From positions 186,001-250,000 of the forward strand of contig CAOLHI010000420.1 of assembly GCA_948474755.1 (NCBI GenBank): 64,000 nt of DNA, given 5' to 3'. This stretch comes from Ctenosaura bakeri (lineage: Eukaryota; Chordata; Lepidosauria; Squamata; Iguanidae). Each line of letters begins with the position of its first letter. Position 1 is the stretch's first letter. The notes under the pieces were generated by a model, which did no database searches, was not told the origin of the DNA, and was given only the letters and a program-made list of their open reading frames with translations. A program made the position numbers and the translations under genes. Below are positions 36,093 to 45,960 of the stretch, piece by piece.

Positions 36093-36266
36093 ATGTGGAT
36101 ATGGAGATTGTTGCTCGTGATGGGAGTGATGTTGAGCCAGGGAGGCTAGGAAGTGAATCGGTTTCACCAGTTAGTCAATCAGATCTTGAGCACCCTGAAT
36201 GTCAGTGGTTGCTGGGTATGTTCTCATGGGCCAAGCTCACACGTGCAAGGCTTAACGGCCCAAAGT
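36093..36266 (+). pseudogene. env: env start remnant
   Basis: A start codon at 36,093 opens a short hydrophobic, signal-peptide-like stretch. The frame is closed by TAG at 36,147-36,149. The same frame then continues to a CWVC motif at 36,210-36,221, like the CxxC motif near the N-terminal side of gammaretroviral surface proteins. The rest of surface and all of transmembrane protein are absent: the purine tract follows within about 40 bp. Assignment rests on position and this small motif set. Confidence 0.5.
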
Positions 36267-36300
36267 AATTGTGCTTAAATTGCTGTGTAGAATTTAGCAT

Positions 36301-36313
36301 AAAAGCGGGGAAA
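36301..36313 (+). promoter_or_regulatory. Polypurine tract
   Basis: 'aaaagcggggaaa' lies immediately upstream of the TG that opens the 3' LTR, the expected plus-strand primer position. Confidence 0.7.
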
Positions 36314-36609
36314 TGAGGAGGAATAGGGAAAAGAAACAAAGTAGAGTAGAAGTTCTACTTGCAACATTAAAGAATGCACAGCCACAGAATGGTCTATCGT
36401 GTTATGTAGAGTAACCAATCCGATTTGTACAACACATCTGGTGCCTTATGTGAACATGATGACACTGTACTAAAGATAACACTGTGCAAAAAATGTATAA
36501 AGTGTTGTGAATTGATGAAGTCTTTGGAAGCGATTCCACCGAGGCCCAGCCAGCTGAATAAACTTTTAATTTCCATTCCGTGGGTCTCGTTCTCTATTTT
36601 TCTGCAACA
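36314..36609 (+). repeat. Complete 3' LTR
   Basis: Begins TG after the purine tract and ends CA before ATAT. It contains a CCAAT box (36,415-36,419), a TATA-like 'tataaa' (36,496-36,501) and an AATAAA poly(A) signal (36,557-36,562), giving a plausible U3-R-U5 order. At about 296 bp it is short for the genus. Confidence 0.85.
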
Positions 36610-36613
36610 ATAT
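36610..36613. repeat. Provirus target-site duplication, right copy
   Basis: atat, matching 32,303-32,306. Confidence 0.7.
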
Positions 36614-38164
36614 GAGAGATTGTAGCAGATCTCTCAAACAGAGTAAATAATGTGCTAGGTGGAAGTTGAAGAGTTCATGCGCCCATTCCACCCCACACAT
36701 ATAAGGCCTAGCAGACAAAGAAACCAAATTTCATCATCTTTGTAAAGTATGTAAAACTAGTTTAGAAAAGTAAGAAAAGAAAGAGTACTACATGGTATCA
36801 AGAGTGCTGGGACATCTCAACTATAGAGAGGCTGTTAGTATACATGTTTTGTGGAGAACAAGCAGGGCAAGAGAGAGAAAGAGAAAGGTGTAAGGATTGG
36901 TGACACCACAAAGAGTATGTGATGCAGGAACATAGTTGGTGTGAACAGCATACAAACAAACAAACAAACAAAAAAGGAAAGTTACCATAAATATGCTGTA
37001 CCTAAATTCTTGGAGAGTGACATGTGGTCTACCAGTGAGTATAGGCAAGCACAGGTTGCTAATTCCAACAGAAACAAGTCAGTATCAAAATATAATTTGT
37101 AAAGTGTTGTTTCAATAAAAATTTAGTTGAGATCAACCACAGTTTAGCATTCTGGGTTAATGCAAGTTGGGGTTAACTAAAAATTGAATGAAAACCTTTT
37201 AATCTCTTTGTGACTACACTGGAGAAGATAATGGGGGAGTTTGTGAATGCAAAACCTGAATGATGTCTAAGAGCCTGAAATGCAGAAATACACTTTCTTT
37301 ATTTTCAGCTTCTGATTTTTAGCTACCCACCTTATAACTCTTATGGAGGGAAGTTTGCAATGGTAAAAAAGATGGGTATCCATATGATTCATGAACCACT
37401 CCCACTGTGTAGAAATGTCCATAGAGTTGCATTTAAAATGCTCCACAGTGCTTGCTTGCTTGCCTGCAACAGGCATGACATTTGGATTGAAGAGTGATGG
37501 AGGGGCAATTGGCCCTTTAATGCACAGTGAAGACAGCCATCCCAATAAAAACTCCGTCATGCCCAGATAGTTTGACTTGACATTTCAGATGTGCTAACAT
37601 TAATACTGAAACTGGAATTAAAATGCTATGACCCGTACATCTATTGCTGTCATTTCAACCCTTTTCTAAATTGGCCTCGAAAACCTGCAGTAGAGAAGAT
37701 TGTTGTACACATTCCAGGGTCAGTGACTAATTCCCCAAGTTGAATTCATTTTTCCTTAAGAAACTGGCAGATTTTGCGTGCATGATATTCTGTACAAAAA
37801 GTGGAAATAATTTTTTTTAAACTAATAACCAAAGCTCAGAAAAGTTAACTTTGAGACTAGAGTCTGGGGATTGTAGAAAGCCACAGGAGTGGGCTGCATA
37901 CCACCTGTACAAGTCGCATTGCTGGTCTAAATTAACATAAAGATAACATAACAATGTACTCACCAGAGAATCCCCTTGAGAGAGCATTCTACAAATTGGT
38001 CTGACACTAGGGAAAGAGCATAGAACATAGCTGCGCATGTGTCAACTTCTAGAGTGTCAGCTTCTAGAGAAGAACTTCTGAGGATGATCCTACAGTGGGT
38101 CAGGAACAAATGGAAGAAGTTAACTCCCAAAAGATCATCCAAAGCACTGTATAAATTATTCTGT
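36614..38164. other. Spacer without recognised features
   Basis: No gene recognised. A short (CAAA)n run lies at about 36,955-36,970. Confidence 0.4.
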
Positions 38165-38246
38165 TCACCACTATTTCCTGCATGGGAGGGGGTTGGACTT
38201 TATGGCCCTTGTGGCCTTTTCCACTCTATGATTCTATGATCCTGTG
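38165..38246 (+). mobile_element. CR1 LINE 3' terminus fragment
   Basis: 'cctgcatgggagggggttggactttatggccc' followed by 'ccactctatgattctatgatcc', the CR1 3' end only. Confidence 0.8.
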
Positions 38247-38324
38247 ACTATCTTTTTTTTTTTTTCATCATCATTCCTTTTGGCTTATTTTCCCCAATAT
38301 AGGATAATTTATTTTACATTAACA

Positions 38325-38412
38325 CTGTCTTTTGACAGGCATACTTGCTCAGAAGTAAGCCATACTCTTTTGAAAGGACCCTTTACTCTTAAGTAAATGG
38401 TACAAGATTTGC
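38325..38412. repeat. Short interspersed 'cagaagtaagcc' repeat
   Basis: 'gcatacttgctcagaagtaagccatactc...ctcttaagtaaatggtacaagatttgcag' belongs to the same unclassified motif group as 29,565-29,672. Confidence 0.4.
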
Positions 38413-38432
38413 AGTATTAGAAAGTGCATTTA

Positions 38433-38648
38433 TAGCCGGAAAGTGCTATATCCAATCTGATTTTGGGTGTTAAGTAGGGACAGGCCTGGTTGGTACTTGG
38501 AAGGAAGACTGCTGGGAAAATAATAGGTGCTGAAGTCTGTGTTTCAGAGGAATGCAATGGCAAACCACCTCTAAGTGGTCCTTGCCTAAGAAAAGCCCAT
38601 GAAATTCATTGTGTCGCCATAAATTGACAAGACAACTTGGAGGTGTGT
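38433..38648 (+). mobile_element. 5S rRNA-derived SINE
   Basis: Contains 'aggcctggttggtacttggaagg' (5S internal promoter region), 'gaatgcaatggcaaaccacctct', 'cttgcctaagaaaagcccatgaaattcat' and the BovB-like end 'cgccataaattgacaag'. Confidence 0.8.
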
Positions 38649-40093
38649 CCTTATTTGCAACAGTAATCTCTAATAGGTATTTGTTGGTGAGGGACGGGAT
38701 GGATGAAAGAGAGTTTAATATTTATATGTTGTAAACCCATCTGTATTTGTCAAAAAAAAAATAAGATTTTATTATCTGGCTTTAGGTAATACATTCACAT
38801 TCTTTCTCTGTGTCTCTGTACTTTTCAAGAGAAAAGAAATGTGGCATATGTCATATCTTGTGATCTGTCAGTGAAAGATTATTGTGTGCTAATGCTAGCA
38901 TAGATCATCAGGCATCACACTGGGCCTGCTGTGTGACTACCTCAGACAACTGGAATGTGTTTCATTATCCAGAAACCAGGATGAAAGGCAACTGGCACAG
39001 CCTTACTAGTCTGATAGTCACCACTTTCTCAGATTTTTTGAATTCTTTTTGGGTACTTTGGAAAGTCAGATGGTTTTGTTCATAAGTGTGCTGAAACAAC
39101 ACTAATGGCAAAAACTCTCTATATCTAAGGTAGGACTTAGTTCTATACCTATGCCTGAAGCTGAAAGATATCCAAGACTGTTATTTCATTAATCTTAACA
39201 AATAATAATTAAGGGTAAGTACTTCAGAGATATGTTGTCGGCAATCCTATAAAGTAGGCGAACAGCATTATACCCACTTTTTGAAGTGAAATCATGGTAG
39301 CTGACAGAAGCTGAAACCGGTGAAAGGAAGTAACACATTAAAACCAATGCTATCAGTGATGTTAGAAATTTTATAATGAGAAAAGGCAACTTAATTAAGT
39401 TTATTTTTTAACTAAAACAATTGACTTAAGTTGGAATTTCAATATGAGCACAATTCCAGCATTTATGTTATTAATTAATTAATTAACTTGATTAATTTAA
39501 TGAACCAATAAATGCTAGACTTCCTACCTGATATTTTTTGAAAAGTCTAGTATTCTTGCATTTTTGCAAGCTACGTTTTGCTTCGTGCTAGACTTTCAGA
39601 ATTAAGGAAGAATGCAACAACCTTAGCTTATAAAACTCAAGCCATATGCTCTAGAATAGTTCCAGTGGGCTGGTCATGTTATGGACTTTTGAGGTTGGCA
39701 GTTTCAATTAATTGAACCTCCAATTTCTGAAAATAATAAAAGGATCCATATTAGTAGAATTAGGCATTTATTTACATCTATACATTCTGGAGGATTTCAG
39801 AAAGTCATAGAAACGTTTGAAGTTCATGTGAAGTAAAGACACTACCACCACCCTGCAATAATTTCAAGCAACTTTCTCCCTTGCTTTACAAAACAATTAT
39901 TGGCCTAAATCCAATTGCTGGTCCCAATAGATCCATTGAACTAACTGCTGAATGGTAAGTTAACATGTTCCATTCATTCTATTCCATTCCATGAAGTTCC
40001 ATTGATTCAATGTGTCTATTCTAGCTGGCACTAGTTTTAGAGGTCTTGGGGTTGCGTCAGGGATCTCACTCAGAAAAAAAGAATGTAATCAAT
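38649..40093. other. Spacer without recognised features
   Basis: No gene recognised. An imperfect 'taattaattaattaa' run occurs near 39,470-39,485. The stretch 39,905-40,035 resembles a dispersed motif ('ccaattgctggtccc...ctagctggcacta') also seen inverted at about 27,755-27,805. Confidence 0.4.
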
Positions 40094-40115
40094 ATGTGTG
40101 TGTGTGTGTGTGTGT
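40094..40115. repeat. (GT)n microsatellite
   Basis: Perfect gt run. Confidence 0.85.
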
Positions 40116-40189
40116 TTATTTATTTGTTTGGATCAACATTAAAGGGAGACTGGGTTCCACGTGCTTATTGGTAGTCCAGATTCATTTTT

Positions 40190-40245
40190 AAAAGCCCAAC
40201 ACGTTTCAGCCTGCACACAAACTGATTGGCTTTCTTCAGGGACTC
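40190..40245 (-). ncRNA. Type I hammerhead ribozyme-like motif
   Basis: Read on the minus strand: stem I strand GAGUCC, conserved core CUGAAGA (fits CUGANGA), a hairpin closed by AGCC/GGCU (stem II), the conserved GAAA, a minimal stem III (A-U and C-G with a 2-nt loop), UU before the predicted cut, then GGGCUU, which pairs with GAGUCC over all six positions (with G-U wobbles). Very short stem III hammerheads are described in Penelope-like elements. Self-cleavage is inferred, not shown. Confidence 0.55.
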
Positions 40246-40663
40246 AATTAAAATGAACACAAATACTAAGTAAAGGTCTTTTACAAAAGGACAACACATA
40301 AATAAAAACACTACACTTATAAATTCCAGAGTATTATACTTATACATTGCAGACATTTCTGCTGTTGATTTAATTGATAGTATGTATATAAGCTTTGCCT
40401 TAGGGTTGCTGTAAGTTGGAAGCAATTTGAAGTTTATTTTTATATATGTGTTGTCCTTTAGCAAATATTATTCTTATAAATTCAAGAATATTATGCTTAA
40501 AAAAAAATTCCAGAAATCTCTGCTGTTGATCAAATTAATAGTATGTATACAATCTGACACTAAACTAGTATATTTTGCTGTGGTAATTTACAAGTATAAT
40601 ATTGTTGTTTGTCCTTTTGTAAAAGAGTTTAAGTTAATATATGTATTTGTGTTTATTTTGAAT

Positions 40664-40719
40664 GCAGGCTTGAAGAAGGCTAATCGGTTTAAGTACAGAC
40701 TGAAATGCGTTGGGCTTTT
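40664..40719 (+). ncRNA. Decayed hammerhead-like motif, opposite arm
   Basis: Aligned to the minus-strand motif, it keeps GAAA and 'gcgttgggc', but its core reads CUUGAAGA, one extra U, so it is probably inactive. Confidence 0.4.
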
Positions 40720-40751
40720 TTAAAGAATAGATTTAGATCATCAATAAGCAC

Positions 40752-41945
40752 ATAAAGCTAGTCACTCCCTCTCTTTTTTTTTTTAAAAATTTCACAATAC
40801 ATGACTTTCAGTATCTATTCCTACCAAGTTTTTTTGGCCCTGGAACTTGGGAACAGTCACACCATTGATTGACTTTCAGACTTCTAGTTTTCAGACTTCT
40901 CGTTTGGGAAAAAAAGAACTTACTCCTTTTTTGTGGGTACACATCCTGCTCAGGAAGGTAATCACTGGTGCAGTTTTCATTTTTTGCCTCACCTAGATTT
41001 TTGTTGGCAGGGGTGGGGGAGTCTAAAGGGGACCCAGTGTCTACAAAAACAGTCATGGGGGGTGTCACATAAGATCCATAGGTTGCATGGTTCCCCACCC
41101 CTGTGGTGCAGAAACTCTGAAAAATTATTGTCTTTCCTCCAGAGCTGTCTGGGAGGTATATTTAATGGCTGTGCAAGACCCAACAGATGCATAAGATGAA
41201 GATAATCACAGTACAAGACAGCTTGAGAACTTAATAAGTGCTATTTTAGGATCTAAACATTTTTTCATTATTATTTAAAAGAAATGATATTTTTCAAGGG
41301 TATGACTTTTTCAAAAAGAATCTTGCTGCCGAATTTAATGAAGTAATTTTGTCTGCCATATGGAGGAAATTTGTCCAGACATCAAGCCTACTTTTCGTGG
41401 TTATTTTTTTAGAATCAATGTGTTATGACATGATGTATTGTAAACATGTTGTGAACAGTCTCAAATTCTTAGTCAGGAAGGGATAGGATCCTTTAAATGA
41501 AGTCGTATCATCTAAGGCTGTTCCAAAAGAATCCTCTCATTTTCTGGGACAGCTTTTGGGATATGTTTTGGACTCTTAGCAGAAATATCCACTGGACACC
41601 TTTGGAGAATCATTGCAAAATGAAACATACCTTACCTTGGAAACATACATATTTGTGAGATTTGCGGTAACTTTGGGGGGAAAAAATGAAGTGCACACAA
41701 AACCATGGGTACATTTTTAAAATGTGGGCTGCTAAAAAAATGTGTACAGTTAAAAATACGTACAAGCACAAACATTTGTCAAGAGGAAAGGATGTGTCCA
41801 TTTAAATGTATGCAGAAATAAACTGAGTTTTTTAAAATGTGGGGGGGGCCTTCATGAGAAACAAGCAAATCTTAGTATCTTATGTGAATAAGGAACTGGG
41901 AAAAGAATACAAGTGGGATTCAGAGAATGACGACAAAAGAGACTG
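40752..41945. other. Spacer without recognised features
   Basis: No feature recognised. Open frames of 61-96 codons here carry no motif. Confidence 0.4.
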
Positions 41946-42412
41946 AGGCTGTTTCCGGCACTAGAGTGGAGGAGTGTTTCACAGTGTTTTATAAGCGGTG
42001 TTTTTTTACTCCGATTTACCCTGATTCCTATCTGCACACCCTCTAGTTTCTGTCAAAGTAAAGTGGAGAAAATCATTTGTAGCTTCCGCATCATCAATTC
42101 TCCTGGAACTCATATTCTCTTCCCTCCTCTACTCTGCCACCACAGATTGGTCAATTTAGTCCCACCTCTATGGTGTCAATCGATGTAACACTTCTGCATG
42201 TAGGAAAAAACTCAGCAGCACCATTGTGGTTGGTTTGCATTGGAATTTTTCCATTTTTATATTACACTAGTTTCAAAACAATGAACCATGCTAAGAGTTG
42301 AACACATGTGGAACAAACGATGACAGAATGATGTCAAACTGGTTTGACGTGCAGATGTATTCGTGATGCAACGATGCTACAACAATGTATCTCCCTTGTG
42401 TGGAAAGGGCCT
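41946..42412. mobile_element. Possible longer non-autonomous hAT element
   Basis: Left end 'ggctgtttccggcac' and right end 'gtgtggaaagggcc' are inverted and resemble the family 1 MITE termini. About 470 bp of non-coding interior. No clear target duplication. Confidence 0.4.
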
Positions 42413-42612
42413 GAGTGTTTCCAGTTGCTAGAGTTCAGTCATTGGGATGGAGGCACCAGCACTCCAAGATCTGAGTAGAGGGAAGGGATTAGAGTAATCA
42501 TATTAATGCAAGATGAGATGCTTGCCCTTATGAGCCAGTGGTGGATGGAAACTCTGATGCAAATTTAGAGGTTACGTGCATAGCTTTTTACATTTCATTT
42601 GTATAAATAACT

Positions 42613-42816
42613 AAAGGCCTTTCCCACTACACTGTTATAGTGCTATTATTCCACTTTCAACATCCTATGAGACCTTGGGGTTTGCAGTTTAGGGAGGAGC
42701 ATTTAGAATTCTCAGCCAGAGAGCTCTTTGACCTCAGTAAACTACAAATCCTAGAATTCCACAGGAGGTTGAAAGTGGAATAATAGCACTATAACACTGT
42801 AGTGTGGAAAGGCTGT
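42613..42816. mobile_element. Family 1 palindromic MITE with perfect 8-bp duplication
   Basis: Flanked by identical 8-mers aaataact at 42,605-42,612 and 42,817-42,824, which fixes the element ends and places the family in the hAT-type duplication class. Full arms and centre; the best reference copy in the window. Confidence 0.92.
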
Positions 42817-43697
42817 AAATAACTTCTCCAACATGAGCTTTTAGCCTTTATTTGGGATCCATTGTGAATCAAAATATTCAAATTCCTTATGAACCAGGAT
42901 ATCTCCTCTGTCATACCAACTTGTGATAGAGGGTCCCTTGCTTACAACCCTTACTGTGGCCATTCTAGGATCTTTTCAATCCTACAACAATAACAGTTTA
43001 CACAGGGCTAAAACCTGGTGATGATCAGAAACACTTGGGGTCCAAACCTCAGTCTGTTTGACGATCAGTCCTTTTTTATGAGTCATCCCATGAGCTAGCA
43101 TGGAGAACTTTTTCAAAGAAATACAATCTTTGGCTTATTCTCAGATCTTTAACTGGTCTAGCTTTAGCCCTAGGTGTGATTGGTCATCTAATTCATTGGT
43201 TCAGTTAAGTATAACACAGAGCTAACTATGGTTGGTATCTGCATTTGTATCAAAGTTGGCTTGCTAAGCATGCTTTGCTTGAAAATGGAAAAGCAAAAAA
43301 TGCTGTTTGAACTGATTCTTCCCGTTTACTCAACCATCATCTCTACAAAGAGCTGTCATTCTTCTGTAAGCTGGCTTCCTGCTTTATTGGACTCTTTTTT
43401 GTTTGTTAGCCTTGGATTGATTACATCTCTCCTAGCCTGTTGGCTGCCATTTGTCTTGTTTCCTAACCTTTAGTTCCACATTGCTTAGCCTACGCTAAAG
43501 TTGTGGAGAAAGATAGGTCTTTCCACAGGGAGTCACATGGTGGCTTCACTCTTGATCTTTATGGTGACATAATTTGTATCTGAAATCTTCCAAATATAAT
43601 CCTTTGGTTCAGATGATTCTGTTTAGGAATTACTGTGTAAAATGTTAATTTATTTGATTATTGGTCTGGGGTGGTATTGGCTCTGAGGTACAAACGT
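42817..43697. other. Spacer without recognised features
   Basis: No feature recognised beyond the target duplication at its left edge. Confidence 0.4.
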
Positions 43698-43826
43698 GTG
43701 TGTGTGTGTATGTGCCTTCAAGTTGCCTGTTGTCACAGACTGAACCCACAAATTTCATAAGATTTTCTTAAACAAGGAAAACTTAGAAGTGGTCTTGCCA
43801 GTTCTTTCTGATGACATGAAATATGG
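43698..43826 (-). mobile_element. 5S-type SINE, 3' fragment
   Basis: Minus-strand copy of the 5S-SINE tail: 'gtgccttcaagttgcctgttg', 'aatttcataagattttctta', 'gtggtcttgccagttctttc'. A (GT)n run abuts the tail. The 5S head is missing. Confidence 0.65.
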
Positions 43827-44137
43827 ATTTTGTGAGGGAAGATCTGTTAAGTTGCAGTTAAAGCAAGATGGGACAGGCAGTGTTAAAAGTTATGCTAAGT
43901 AAAGTCCAGCCTTGGGATTATTTTAATCCTTGTAGTTAAAAGAAAAATGTACAATTGTACATTCTAAGATCTGAGAAGTTGGCCATGAAGGTTTTTGAAA
44001 TGCATTCTTGCCAGTGTTGGTAACAACACTGAGAACAATGGAAGTCTGTAGGTTTCAGACAGATGTGTAGGTGCAAGTTGTCTGGAATATGGTCAGCTGT
44101 GCAACTTTGTAATCAAGAAGCAGTTGAAACAAGATTG

Positions 44138-44512
44138 GGGGGGGAGTTAGCCGTGAAGTTCAGATACCTTTAGCTCATTAGATCTCATTTTAATATTAAT
44201 TTTTAAACCCCCAAGGTGGGGATCTGGTATTATAATTTGGGACCACTCATAGACATGCACGATGTTTGAATGCTGACATAATAATGTATTCATGACATAG
44301 TTCCTATATGTATGTATTTGGATTAGCCAATTAACTAGCATTTTTTTGCTTCTGTAGCCATGCTCAGCAGGGTATATAGCTGCCTGTGTGCAGCCATTTC
44401 TTTGTAGTGGTTTGTCTTGGGTGCATGAGCACAGCTACTCCCCACTTGTGCAAACGAAATAAAGAACCATTTTATTATGATCCAGTTGTTACTGACTAAT
44501 TAGTAACATATA
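44138..44512 (+). repeat. LTR copy, plus orientation
   Basis: Shares about 350 bp with the reverse complement of 44,945-45,296. It has a TATA-like 'gggtatatagctgcc' (about 44,371-44,385) and a poly(A) signal in 'aaacgaaataaagaacc' (about 44,453-44,469), as expected of an LTR. The family is not recognised; it is distinct from the provirus LTR at 36.3 kb. Confidence 0.6.
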
Positions 44513-44514
44513 GC

Positions 44515-44612
44515 CTACAGCACCTGGTATCTATTGGTGGTCTCCTATCTAACTGCTAACCAGAGCTAAACCTACTTAGCTTCCAAGATCAAAGAGGATC
44601 TGGTGCTCTTAA
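44515..44612 (-). mobile_element. 5S rRNA-derived SINE head
   Basis: The minus strand reads 'agatcctctttgatcttggaagctaagtagg...ggttagcagttagatagga', closely 5S-like. It abuts the tail of the next SINE. Confidence 0.7.
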
Positions 44613-44614
44613 GA

Positions 44615-44809
44615 TTGTTTTGTTGTGTGCCTTCAAGTTGTTTCCAACTTACAGCAACCCTAAGGTGAACCAGTCAAGGGTTTTCTAGGGCTGAAAGCGT
44701 GTAACATGCCCAAGGTCATCCCGTGGGCTTCCATAGTCCAGCAGGGAATTGAACTCTGATCTCCAGGGTCATAGTTCAACACTCAAACCACTACATTACA
44801 CTGGTCCTT
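44615..44809 (-). mobile_element. tRNA-derived SINE (Sauria type)
   Basis: Minus-strand copy: tail 'ttgttttgttgtgtgccttcaagttg', 'gcaaccctaaggtgaacc', 'catgcccaaggtcatcc', and tRNA head at 44,780-44,809. Confidence 0.85.
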
Positions 44810-44944
44810 ATAGAATACTCCCCCAACAATCTACAATATATCTACTGGCTGGCTGGATTAAAAATACAGTAGGTGTATGCTCATTCAATATATTCCAGTG
44901 TGAAGCACTTAACTTTATTAAGGTTGAGCAATGATACCTGGATA

Positions 44945-45296
44945 GTAAGAAAAAGGTTTTTCTTTATTTCATTTGTGCAAATGGAGAATGGCTATGCCCA
45001 TCCAACAAAGACAAGCCACTCCAAAGAAATGGCTGCATGCAGGTAGCTATATATCCTGCTAGGTATGATTACAGAAGCAAAAAATGCTTGTTAATTGGCT
45101 AATCCAAATACATACATATAGGAACTATGTTTTGAATACATTGTTATGTCAGCCTTCCAGCATTGTGCATGTCCATATAGCTGGTCCCAAATTATAATAG
45201 CAGATCCCACATTGGGGATATATAAGTTAAAATCATAATGAAGCATAGTGAGCTAGAGATAACTGTAAGTCATGGATATCTGCTTTCCCCTCCCAA
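44945..45296 (-). repeat. LTR copy, minus orientation
   Basis: Inverted partner of 44,138-44,512. It keeps the TATA-like and AATAAA sites on the minus strand. The copies differ at many positions, so they are old or inserted separately. Confidence 0.6.
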
Positions 45297-45960
45297 CAAT
45301 CTGGTTTAGGCTGACTCTCTTAACTACAGGGTTTAAGGTGACCAGATGATTTCTTATACCTACAATTCTATTTTCAGTCAGCTTCTACAGACTCCCATTG
45401 TTCCAGTTTCAAGATGTAACTTTTATCAATGTCAATGTCTGTCGGCATTCCAAAGAGTATGGCACACTCAAGCTGGATTTAGCATAAGTTTTCAAAGAGT
45501 ATTTGACTACATTACCCATCCTGTTCTAACTACAACTAAACAGATTTCTCATCACAAAGTTCATATTTTTATTTCACGCCATCACCAGGGCAGTGAATAA
45601 CAAATATGCACAAGTAATTACTTGTACCATAAAACACTAAAATATATAATAAGATCCTGACCTTAATAATAAAATGAATCAGCTATCTTATCACTCTGCT
45701 CCTATTCTCCTCCCTGCAGCTGATCTAGCAGCAGAGAATGTCAAACACTTCTCAGTCATTGAGAAGAAGTAGCAAGGCCACTGTTTCTGATCATTTTCCT
45801 GTCTAGGATCATCTACAGGAGCAACCAAGGATGTTTCAATGCCAAGCCTAGACTGAAATGAGTCCAGATTGCAATGGGTCATTTGGATGCAAAAGTGCTT
45901 AGAGCTGTGCTGCAGCATTATTAATATTTTGCCAAAAAGAGGATGTCGGCAAGTAGACAA
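45297..45960. other. Unclassified, possibly LINE-derived
   Basis: No confident feature. The 45,691-45,960 minus-strand frame (89 codons) shows no family signature. Confidence 0.35.

Larger units (their letters stand above)
32307..36609 (+). mobile_element. Endogenous gammaretrovirus-like provirus carrying a captured NUMA1 fragment
   Basis: Order along the plus strand: truncated 5' LTR, gag remnant (capsid and start of nucleocapsid), about 1.66 kb of cellular NUMA1 coiled-coil sequence, pol remnant (integrase), env start remnant, purine tract, complete 3' LTR. The whole is bounded by TG...CA and a 4-bp ATAT duplication. Protease, reverse transcriptase and RNase H are absent. The interior has several stops and frame changes, so the element cannot make infectious particles. 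Gammaretrovirus-like status rests on gag and integrase similarity and on the 4-bp duplication. The arrangement matches that of transducing retroviruses, in which a host gene replaces viral coding sequence. Confidence 0.9.
40161..40751. mobile_element. Palindromic Penelope-like (hammerhead-bearing) element relic
   Basis: The outer ~90 bp on each side are inverted copies ('gtgcttattg...aaagcccaacacgtttcagcctg' versus 'cagactgaaatgcgttgggctttt...caataagcac'), and similarity continues inward past 'ggtcttttacaaaagg' / 'ccttttgtaaaag'. Inside lie two direct ~90-bp units (about 40,290-40,390 and 40,457-40,550) sharing 'tctctgctgttgat' and 'atagtatgtata'. About 35 bp of a SINE tail sits between them (40,398-40,432). 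There is no reverse transcriptase or GIY-YIG coding. The hammerhead-like motifs in both arms suggest pseudo-LTR sequence from a Penelope-like retroelement. Confidence 0.6.
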
